DNA from: Chryseobacterium mulctrae
Lineage (GTDB): Bacteria > Bacteroidota > Bacteroidia > Flavobacteriales > Weeksellaceae
Length of the DNA: 64,000 nucleotides
Reading direction: 5' to 3'
Assembly: GCF_006175945.1 (NCBI RefSeq)
Contig: NZ_VAJL01000001.1
Coordinates: forward strand, 1,302,001-1,366,000
Shown: in pieces, positions 51,366 to 58,471 of the stretch
How the letters are laid out: each line of letters begins with the position of its first letter
Position numbering within the stretch: the stretch's first letter is position 1
Notes under the pieces: generated by a model
Database searches by the model: none
Told to the model about the DNA's origin: nothing
Seen by the model: the letters and a program-made list of their open reading frames with translations, nothing else
Position numbers and translations under genes: made by a program

Positions 51366-51431
51366 TTTACATACTTAAAATATAGAGTAGAAAATAAACT
51401 TTTTACTTTTTACTTTTTATTTTTTATTTTT

Positions 51432-52379
51432 TTAATTATTTAAATTTAAATTAAGCATCGCCCGAAGAATATTGGTTTCTTCGTTCACATCAAATATCTT
51501 ACTCATAATATCAACGCTTTCAATGTTTCTGAGATAATCTTTCAAAACCGCAGTTACATCTGCCGAAAGCTCTTTCTTTCTAAATTCCATTGTTTCGTTG
51601 AGGTCTTCATTTTTCCTTTTCAGCTGATTGATGATCGAGATCTGATTAGATTCATTTTCATTCGTATTTAATGATTCTAAATCTTCATCATCTATCAGAT
51701 ACATTTTTTTTTCTTCTACATTAAAGATAAAATGCTCATCAGACTGAAAAATCTTAAACAACTCGTATTCATCTCTTTCAATACGATATCCGCAGACAAA
51801 ACGCACTTTAAAATTCTGAATATTGAGTTTTCCCAACAATTTTCTTTCGATACAATAATCCTGATACTGGTAAAACGGAGCAGATTGAGGTTTCAGTTTA
51901 TCCTCATCCACTTCTGTTCTGTAAAATTCTGCTGCATATTTTTTATGAAAATACAGCACGTCATTCCAGTTTAGAGTTGCTCTGTTTTCGGTAAGATCTT
52001 TATACAGATTTCTCAGATGTTCAGAAAAAATTCCGCTGTAGATCTTCCTGTCGGTTTCAAAACTGTCGGTCTTTTTTTCTTCGAAAGAAGCAATGTATCG
52101 GTTGTTGATATTAATTTCGTTAATAACAGCCAGCAAATCGTTTTCCTTTTTCTTTTTTATTTTGGTCAACAATTCGATAAGACTGTCGGTATATTGCAGG
52201 TGAAAAAGCTCTAATTTATTGAAATCCAACGTCTGATTTTCGTTGAATAAATTATGGATGATATCAGTCTTAATATAAATCGCAATGATATCAACATTTT
52301 CAAAGAAATTAGCCAGAAGTTTAAGCCTTGTTAATCTTCTTTTGCTTTGAGACATTATGATCGCAACCTCCTCATTCAC
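51432..52379 (-). CDS. uncharacterised protein of the Ter gene set
   Basis: 315 residues from the ATG at 52379; an ATG eight codons further in (52355) follows a GAGGAGG sequence and is the alternative start. The protein is highly charged and mostly helical, with long Lys/Glu/Asn-rich stretches, no signal peptide and no membrane segment. It has two parts: a helical N-terminal half and a later region with IERDEYELFKIFQSDEHF and MYLIDDEDLESLN. A coiled-coil region (about 235-270) lies near the C-terminus. I recognise no family. It is 15 bp after TelA, in line with the Ter operon. Confidence 0.6.
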   Translation of the reverse strand: MNEEVAIIMSQSKRRLTRLKLLANFFENVDIIAIYIKTDIIHNLFNENQTLDFNKLELFHLQYTDSLIELLTKIKKKKENDLLAVINEININNRYIASFEEKKTDSFETDRKIYSGIFSEHLRNLYKDLTENRATLNWNDVLYFHKKYAAEFYRTEVDEDKLKPQSAPFYQYQDYCIERKLLGKLNIQNFKVRFVCGYRIERDEYELFKIFQSDEHFIFNVEEKKMYLIDDEDLESLNTNENESNQISIINQLKRKNEDLNETMEFRKKELSADVTAVLKDYLRNIESVDIMSKIFDVNEETNILRAMLNLNLNN

Positions 52380-52394
52380 CTTTTTACCGTCTTA

Positions 52395-53564
52395 TTACCC
52401 TCTGATGTTTGCTTTTAATTCGTGCTCTAAAGTCTGAAGATCCTGATCTAGTTTTCTTCTGCTTTCAGTACCCTGTTTCTGAATCTGTTTTACTTCATTC
52501 AAAGTATTGATCAACATTGCAGTTGTTTCTTTCAAGGTTTCAGCAGAAACAATCGTCTGTTCGTTTGCTCTTGCTACATTTCTTGAATTCTGACCCAAAC
52601 GTTCTGCATTTTTTCTTAAAATATCTTCAGTTGTTTGCGAAACTTTCTGCTGAATCTCAATATTCTGCTGTTGTCTGTGCATGGCAACTGCCAAAGAAAG
52701 CTGATTTTTCCAAACCGGTAAAGTAGTGGTAAGAATTGTCTGTGCTTTTTCAGCAATCGAAACATTGTTATTTTGCACCAGTCTGATCTGTGGAAGAGAC
52801 TGCATCATAATTAAACGAACGACCTTCAAATCTGCCAATCTTCTGTCTAATCTGTTGATAAAATCTCTCTTATCAGCAATTTGATAATCAGCAAAATTCT
52901 GAACATTCGCTTCCATATCTGTTAATTCTAAAGCCGCTTTCTCCATTCTTAGATTTCCGGCAATCACAAGATCTTCAATCGCTTTAATTGAATTGACGTT
53001 GCTGTCGAAAATAGTCTGTAAAACTGCATTATCTTTCGTAGAAGTAATGATTCCTGCGTTTACTTTATGTGAAATCTGATCGATATTGCTTGTAATTTTA
53101 TCATATTTAGCGAAAAGATTATCAACCTGCGTCAACATCTTTTTCATAAAAGGAATTTTGCTTAAAAAACCTTTTACTCCACCATTATTGATTTCGTCTA
53201 CGTCAACATAATTCAATTCAATCAATAAATTATTGATCAATTCTCCAACTTCACCAGAATTTGATCTTCTTACATTACCTAAGAAACTATCACTCTGATT
53301 GGCTAAAGTTTTCTGTAATTCTGAACCGAAATTAACGATAGATCCAGGATTGGTTTCGTCAATCGCATTAGCAACCATTTCATATTTTGCGCGATCTGCA
53401 TCCTGAATCTGATTCAAATTTACATTCCCATCTCTGTCCATCAAAACCGGTGGCGTTGAAGGATTTGCCTGGCTCGGCTGAGACGGCATCTGAGTAGGTT
53501 CGAATGTTTTTAAAGGCTCAATTGACTGCAATGATGGGTCAATTGGCTGATTTTGATTATCCAT
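52395..53564 (-). CDS. toxic anion resistance protein TelA/KlaA family
   Basis: 389 residues. A Pro/Gln/Ser-rich N-terminal tail (about 1-45) is followed by the TelA fold: NFGSELQKTLANQSDSFL, IPFMKKMLTQVDNLFAKYDKI, NRLDRRLADLKVVRLIMMQSLPQIRLVQ and a C-terminal coiled coil of Gln/Glu/Lys-rich helices. Members are linked to tellurite and other anion resistance; the molecular role is unknown and probably structural. It is 8 bp after TerD copy 1. Confidence 0.92.
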   Translation of the reverse strand: MDNQNQPIDPSLQSIEPLKTFEPTQMPSQPSQANPSTPPVLMDRDGNVNLNQIQDADRAKYEMVANAIDETNPGSIVNFGSELQKTLANQSDSFLGNVRRSNSGEVGELINNLLIELNYVDVDEINNGGVKGFLSKIPFMKKMLTQVDNLFAKYDKITSNIDQISHKVNAGIITSTKDNAVLQTIFDSNVNSIKAIEDLVIAGNLRMEKAALELTDMEANVQNFADYQIADKRDFINRLDRRLADLKVVRLIMMQSLPQIRLVQNNNVSIAEKAQTILTTTLPVWKNQLSLAVAMHRQQQNIEIQQKVSQTTEDILRKNAERLGQNSRNVARANEQTIVSAETLKETTAMLINTLNEVKQIQKQGTESRRKLDQDLQTLEHELKANIRG

Positions 53565-53572
53565 AATAATGA

Positions 53573-54127
53573 TTATTGATACATTGATACAAATTTATCC
53601 AGACCGTCTCTCTGGCCGCTTCCTACAGCTTCAAATTTCCATTCTCCGTTTCTGTTGTAGATTCTTCCGAATTCTACTGCTGTTTCGATAGAGAAATCTT
53701 CGTCTAATTCATATTTCAAAATCTCTTCATTGGTATCTGTATTGAAAATTCTGATGAAAGAATTTCTTACCTGTCCGAAGTTTTGTCTTCTTGCATCTGC
53801 ATCGTGAATGGTTACCACAACTGTAATTTCCTGTACTGCAGAATCTATTTTAGTTAAATCTATTTTGATTTGCTCATCATCACCATCACCGTCACCTGTT
53901 AAATTATCACCAGAGTGAACTACCGCTTTATCCGGAGACTCCAGGTTGTTATAAAAAATAAAATGGTTATCTGAAACCAGTTTTTTGCTATCATTTAACA
54001 GGAATAAAGAAGCATCCAAATCGAAAGCTCCACCTGTAGATGTATTATTGATATCCCATCCTAATCCGATGGTAAATTTTGGTGCATTTATATTTTCTCT
54101 TTGCCCTTTCTGTAAGTTAATTGCCAT
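53573..54127 (-). CDS. TerD family protein (copy 1)
   Basis: 184 residues. It begins MAINLQKGQRENINAP, like the second copy, and has the TerD blocks FTIGLGWDINNTSTGGAFDLDASLFLL in part, HSGDNLTGDGDGDDEQIKIDL (the calcium loop) and TAVEFGRIYNRNGEWKFEAVG. It overlaps the end of the phosphoribosyltransferase gene by 11 bp. Its two acidic loops are closer to the canonical TerD than those of copy 2. Confidence 0.95.
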   Translation of the reverse strand: MAINLQKGQRENINAPKFTIGLGWDINNTSTGGAFDLDASLFLLNDSKKLVSDNHFIFYNNLESPDKAVVHSGDNLTGDGDGDDEQIKIDLTKIDSAVQEITVVVTIHDADARRQNFGQVRNSFIRIFNTDTNEEILKYELDEDFSIETAVEFGRIYNRNGEWKFEAVGSGQRDGLDKFVSMYQ

Positions 54128-54941
54128 AATAGATTTCTGTTTGTGTTAAAGTGTTTATGTTATTTTCGTATTCTTTTATTAAATGATAATTGTTGCTTAT
54201 CGCAAGCTCGATTAAATCATCAGTATGTTGTTTTTTTACATTTGAGGTAAGATACTCAAAATTTTCGGAATTTAAACCTAAAATATATTTTACAATTCGC
54301 GTGTTAAACTGGAAACTTTCTTTAGACATCACCTCTACGACGTCCTCAACATCTTTCACCGTATAATAATTAAAGAAGTTTTCAATTTTAGGATCGATAT
54401 CAAAATTGGTCAATTCAGCGTAATACATGAAGAGAAAATCTGCGTTTACTGCATATTGATCGAGAATTTTATTTACGGTGTATTCATGACTTCCCGTGAT
54501 CTTAATATCATCAATAAAAATGCAGAGTTTTTCTCTCAAAAAATCTTTATCTAAATAATAAGTATCATTAGCAATCAGGTTTTTACGGTCTTCAAAACTA
54601 AGATTTCCATAATCTGTAGTGTAGGTATGATTTCTATTGATCTTAGACAACACACTCGACTTTTTCCCTTTTTGAAAAAGATAAAAATCAAGATGTTTTT
54701 TAAAGTAAAAACATAAAAAATTTGATGCGGTAGGAATCGCCATGTAAGGACTTGGCAAAACCACAATCTCTTTATCGGTATCTAAAATTTCCTGATGCTG
54801 ATTGATAAACCCATCAAAAAGTTCTTTCGCAAACTTTTCTGCAAAAAATTTATCGCCATATTTGAAATAGCTGTATTCTGCAGGCGAAAAAGTAAACTCC
54901 TCTGCAGAATCTATTTTATGTAAACTGTAACGCTTGTTCAT
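54117..54941 (-). CDS. phosphoribosyltransferase-like protein of the Ter operon
   Basis: 274 residues. The PRTase fold is shown by the PRPP-binding signature LCIFIDDIKITGSHEYTVN (two acidic residues, then Thr-Gly) in the middle, VVLPSPYMAIPTASNFLC before it, and a helical C-terminal extension. Ter-type operons in other bacteria also contain PRTase-like and HAD genes, for which nucleotide-like signal or modification chemistry has been proposed; that is not proven here. It begins 2 bp after the HAD gene and overlaps TerD by 11 bp, so translation is coupled. Confidence 0.75.
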   Translation of the reverse strand: MNKRYSLHKIDSAEEFTFSPAEYSYFKYGDKFFAEKFAKELFDGFINQHQEILDTDKEIVVLPSPYMAIPTASNFLCFYFKKHLDFYLFQKGKKSSVLSKINRNHTYTTDYGNLSFEDRKNLIANDTYYLDKDFLREKLCIFIDDIKITGSHEYTVNKILDQYAVNADFLFMYYAELTNFDIDPKIENFFNYYTVKDVEDVVEVMSKESFQFNTRIVKYILGLNSENFEYLTSNVKKQHTDDLIELAISNNYHLIKEYENNINTLTQTEIYYGN

Positions 54942-54943
54942 AA

Positions 54944-55618
54944 TTATATTTGGTGTTTGAGTAGGTGTGCACTGAATCCGAAATCTTTTGCGCCTTTATA
55001 ATCAGCAATCGGATTATCGCCAATATGCAAAATCTGCTCCATTTGAAGTTCCTGATTTCTGATCTGATTTTTCACTTCCTGAAAAACCAAAGGATTGGGT
55101 TTAGAACATTTAATTTCGTCAGAATAAATATGAAAATCGATGTATTGATCAAGATTTTCGTTCATCAAAAACTTTCGCATAGTTTTTCCTTTGATGAAGC
55201 CTGTATTGCTAAGAATATTGATTGTTTTTCCCTGATTTTTAATTTCATCAAAAAAATTGTGCAGTTCGTCAAAAATCACCACCGGTTTATATTCTAAAAA
55301 CAAATCTTCACTTTTCTGGTAAAACTCATTAAGATTTTCCTCATTCAACTGCTTTATATCGACATTCAATGAATTTAAAATCAATAAATAAATCTCAAAA
55401 GTATCTACATTCCCACCAATTACTTCATTAATATTATTGCAGAGATCATCATAATATTTCACCGATTTTGCAACTTCACCGATGGGCTTTTCCACATTAA
55501 AAAACGAAGAAAAAAGCTCAACTCTTTTTGCTTTAAATTCAGGGTGAGATTTTATTAAAGTAAGCCACAGATCAAACGAAAAATGATCATGCCTGTGAAT
55601 GTCGATATCTGTTTTCAA
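54944..55618 (-). CDS. HAD superfamily hydrolase of the Ter operon
   Basis: 224 residues. Motif I is FSFDLWLTLI (Asp16 the nucleophile; the second position of the DxD is Trp18, as in haloacid-dehalogenase-like members that use only one aspartate there), motif II is ILSNTGF, motif III is CSKPNPLVF with the lysine, and motif IV is HIGDNPIADYKGA with the two acidic residues. The helical cap (residues 25-110) is of the C1 type. It is the first gene of the Ter operon; a TATCTTTG box lies on the minus strand at 55719-55726. Phosphatase activity is likely. Confidence 0.85.
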   Translation of the reverse strand: MKTDIDIHRHDHFSFDLWLTLIKSHPEFKAKRVELFSSFFNVEKPIGEVAKSVKYYDDLCNNINEVIGGNVDTFEIYLLILNSLNVDIKQLNEENLNEFYQKSEDLFLEYKPVVIFDELHNFFDEIKNQGKTINILSNTGFIKGKTMRKFLMNENLDQYIDFHIYSDEIKCSKPNPLVFQEVKNQIRNQELQMEQILHIGDNPIADYKGAKDFGFSAHLLKHQI

Positions 55619-55826
55619 AATAGTATAAGTTAATTGTTTTAGCTTTAATTGAAAAAGATTTTTTTAAATATTTTATATTTTCTAATCATCACTCAGTGTT
55701 TTATTTTTCAATTCCTTTCAAAGATAAAATTTTTCATTCAATCTTGATTTTTTTTAAGATTTTTTAAGATTTTAATTAAAGACGAAACAACAGCGGTTTT
55801 ACTTTTCCTAAAAAATATTGCTAAAA

Positions 55827-55858
55827 TTTTTGTCATTTAAATATTTTTTATAATTTCG
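55827..55858 (+). promoter_or_regulatory. promoter of the EF-G paralogue leader
   Basis: TTTTTG (55827-55832), 18 nt, TAATTTCG (55851-55858). It fits the same spacing seen for the tRNA and Rrf2 promoters in this window, with one base off in the -7 box. A start near 55862-55866 would put the leader ORF about 15 nt downstream. Confidence 0.6.
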
Positions 55859-55878
55859 CAACCGATTAAGAATCAACA

Positions 55879-55965
55879 ATGTCAACAAAAATGATAAATA
55901 TTATAACTTTAAGCAATCCTATCAGAGCTGTGTACTTTGGTAGCACTAAATATTTATCTGAATAA
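55879..55965 (+). CDS. putative leader peptide (28 codons)
   Basis: ATG TCA ACA AAA at 55879, stop TAA at 55963-55965. The product starts MSTKMINIITLSNPIR and ends AVYFGSTKYLSE. It lies right after a promoter and 32 bp before a strong terminator, with the gene for an EF-G-like protein 238 bp further. This is the position of a leader ORF that controls attenuation. A hexamer CCTATC inside the ORF (55918-55923) is repeated in the 5' arm of the terminator (55998-56003) and can pair with its 3' arm. Whether it is translated is unknown. Confidence 0.5.
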   Translation: MSTKMINIITLSNPIRAVYFGSTKYLSE

Positions 55966-55993
55966 CGATCGACCTTTACAAAACAATATATTG

Positions 55994-56023
55994 AAGGCCT
56001 ATCTGTTCAGATAGGTCTTTTTT
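55994..56023 (+). terminator. leader terminator upstream of the EF-G paralogue
   Basis: AAGGCCTATCT (55994-56004), loop GTTC, AGATAGGTCTT (56009-56019), with one G-T pair, then a run of Ts to 56023. It sits between the leader ORF and the EF-G-like gene, so full-length transcription needs read-through or a second promoter. Confidence 0.8.
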
Positions 56024-56202
56024 GCTACCCTACTTTTCAGCTTTTACATTCGAAAAACTTCTGTTGTTCGGTGATAAAATTTTGGAAATTTTCTTTTAAA
56101 TGCAAGTTTTATTAGAGTTAAATCTTTGCGCGTAAAAATCAAAAAAAACATCACTAAACATTATTTCAGAAGTTTAAAAATCAATTATTTAAATTAAACA
56201 AA

Positions 56203-58269
56203 ATGAAATACAACACACGAAATATAGGAATAATAGCACACGTCGACGCCGGAAAAACCACACTCACGGAAAGGTTGCTTTATTACACAGGAATGATTCA
56301 TAAAATCGGAAACGTAGACGATGGAAATACCACGATGGATAAAGATATTCAGGAGAAAAATCGAGGAATTACGATTTCATCTGCAGCGATTTCCACACAA
56401 TGGAAAAAAGATCAGAATGTTTTTAATATCAATATTATTGATACTCCAGGACACATTGATTTTGCAGTGGAAGTTGAACGTTCTTTACGAGTTTTAGACA
56501 GCGTTGTTGCGGTTTTTTGTGCTTCTTCGGGAGTTCAGCCACAAACGGAAAACGTTTGGTTTCAAGCCGAAAAACATGGGATTTCAAAAATCTGTTTCAT
56601 TAATAAAATGGACAGAATCGGAGCTGATTTCTTTGCTGTTTTAAATGAAATCAGAACAAAACTGAATGCAGTTCCTTTAGCTTTGCAAGTTCCGATTGGT
56701 TCTGAAGACAATTTTGAAGGAGTCATTGATTTGATTAAACAAAAAGCGTTGTATTGGATCGATGAAAACGGCGAAACGATTATTGAAAAGGAAATTCCTG
56801 AAAACCATAAAACAGAAGCAAATGAATTCAGAATAAAATTAATGGAAACATTAGCCGAATTTGATGAAATTTTCTTTGAAAAATTTATGGATTCCGAAAC
56901 TCAGATTTCTGAAGAAATGATTATTGAATCGATACAAAGAACTTGTCAGTCAAGGAGTTTAGTTCCTGTTTTATGCGGTTCTGCATTTAAAAACAAAGGT
57001 GTTCAACCTTTACTTGATGTAATTGTCAATTATCTTCCAGCTCCGAATCAATTGCCTTCTATTAAAGGGAAAGATGCGAAAACGGAAGAAACAATCGAAC
57101 TTGAAAGAACCGAAGAAGAAACTTTCTCAGGATTGGTTTTCAAGGTTGTGATTGATAAACACATTGGAAAACTGGCAATGTTGAGAATTTATTCTGGAAA
57201 AATCAATTCTGGAGATACTGTTTTGAATGTGAGAACTGGTGAAAACTTCAGAATTTCGAGGATTTTACAGATGCAGTCGGACAAAACGTTAACCATCGAA
57301 GAAGGAAAATCGGGAGACATCGTTGCTTTAACAGGAATAAAAGATGCGAAAACAGGAGATTCTTTATCATCTGTTGAAAGACCTGTTTTGCTTGAATCGA
57401 TCACGATTCCTGCTCCAGTTATCCGGGTTTCAATTGAACCCAAAACGAATGCTGATGAAAAATCTTTCGGTTTGGTTTTAGCGAAAATTCAGGAAGAAGA
57501 TCCTTCGTTGGTTGTTGAAAGAGACAAACAAACGGGAGAAACTTTATTGAGTGGTTTGGGAGAATTGCATCTTGAAGTTACTTTAGAAAAAATCCGATTA
57601 AATCATGGAATTGAAATTAATCAAGGAAAACCTAAGGTTTCTTATCGAGAAATTTTAACCGAGACCAGAAGACACAGAGAGAAACTTTCAAAACAAAACG
57701 GTGGAAGCGGACAATTTGCTGACATTACTTTTGAAATCGGACCTCGTGAAGACAACGAAATCGGTTTGGAATTTATTAATCAAATTAAAGGCGGAGTGAT
57801 TCCGAATGAGTTTATCCCTTCGATTGAAAAAGGTTTCAGAGAAGCCATGGAAAACGGAGTTTTGAGCGGAAATCCTCTGGAAAGTATGAAAATTACACTT
57901 TTGGATGGATCCACTCACAGTAATGATTCTCATGCTTTAGATTTTGAAATTGCTGCAAGAGACGGTTTCAGAGAAGTTGTAAAACAATGTAAACCGAAAT
58001 TATTGGAACCGATCATGCAGGTTGAAATTCAAAGTATTGAAGAATATACCGGAGTTGTGACTGCCGATATCAACAAACGAAGAGGAATGATTACTTCAAT
58101 TGATGAAAAATCAGGAAGAAAAATCTTCGTAGCGGAAATTCCTTTGGCTTCTACTTTTGGATATATTTCTGATCTGAGAACGTTGACAAGTGGTAGAGCT
58201 TCGATCAGCATGAAATTGTCGCACTATGCTTTGGTGCCTGATTTCATTGCAAATACATTAATAACTTAA
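56203..58269 (+). CDS. elongation factor G paralogue
   Basis: 688 residues, a full EF-G/translational GTPase. The G1 loop is AHVDAGKTTLTERLL (residues 12-26), switch region RGITISSAAIS, G3 DTPGHIDF with the catalytic His, G4 INKMDRIG. Domains II to V follow, including GELHLEVTLEKI, VSYREILT and the C-terminal RRGMITSI and RASISMKLSHYALVP. It stands alone, not in a str operon, so it is an EF-G2-type paralogue rather than the main EF-G. In Bacteroides an EF-G2 paralogue supports translation during starvation. The stop is followed by a terminator. Regulation by the upstream leader is inferred. Confidence 0.9.
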   Translation: MKYNTRNIGIIAHVDAGKTTLTERLLYYTGMIHKIGNVDDGNTTMDKDIQEKNRGITISSAAISTQWKKDQNVFNINIIDTPGHIDFAVEVERSLRVLDSVVAVFCASSGVQPQTENVWFQAEKHGISKICFINKMDRIGADFFAVLNEIRTKLNAVPLALQVPIGSEDNFEGVIDLIKQKALYWIDENGETIIEKEIPENHKTEANEFRIKLMETLAEFDEIFFEKFMDSETQISEEMIIESIQRTCQSRSLVPVLCGSAFKNKGVQPLLDVIVNYLPAPNQLPSIKGKDAKTEETIELERTEEETFSGLVFKVVIDKHIGKLAMLRIYSGKINSGDTVLNVRTGENFRISRILQMQSDKTLTIEEGKSGDIVALTGIKDAKTGDSLSSVERPVLLESITIPAPVIRVSIEPKTNADEKSFGLVLAKIQEEDPSLVVERDKQTGETLLSGLGELHLEVTLEKIRLNHGIEINQGKPKVSYREILTETRRHREKLSKQNGGSGQFADITFEIGPREDNEIGLEFINQIKGGVIPNEFIPSIEKGFREAMENGVLSGNPLESMKITLLDGSTHSNDSHALDFEIAARDGFREVVKQCKPKLLEPIMQVEIQSIEEYTGVVTADINKRRGMITSIDEKSGRKIFVAEIPLASTFGYISDLRTLTSGRASISMKLSHYALVPDFIANTLIT

Positions 58270-58270
58270 A

Positions 58271-58308
58271 AAACGAGGGCTGTAAATTTTATTTTGCAGT
58301 CCTTGTTT
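58271..58308 (+). terminator. terminator after the EF-G paralogue
   Basis: AAACGAGGGCTGTAAA / TTTGCAGTCCTTGTTT, 16 bp with three G-T pairs and a 6-nt loop, directly after the stop at 58269. Confidence 0.7.
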
Positions 58309-58402
58309 GGGTTATAGAGTCTATAGTGATTTTTTTCTCTCGCTGATTTGCAGATTAAGCAGATTTTTTTTGATTGCATTTCATACAATCCTTTTTTAAA
58401 TC

Positions 58403-58415
58403 GTCCCTTCGGGAC
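58403..58415. repeat. intergenic hairpin repeat, copy 2
   Basis: GTCCC-TTC-GGGAC, the same small hairpin as at 43204-43216, preceded by AAAT and followed by ACA. It lies between the EF-G paralogue and SulP, both ending there, in about 200 bp that otherwise hold only the terminator. Confidence 0.5.
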
Positions 58416-58471
58416 TACAGGTTATCAACCTACAACTCTCAAACACTCCAACCTTAAACTCAAAAACGCTC

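Noticed and set aside
49405..55618. Calling the Ter genes a tellurite resistance determinant
   Set aside because: The family names come from tellurite work but most Ter systems have other or unknown roles; only the gene content is supported here.
56203..58269. Tetracycline ribosomal protection protein
   Set aside because: The GTPase and C-terminal motifs follow EF-G closely (RGITISSA, YTGVVTADINKRRGM); no feature specific to Tet proteins was seen.
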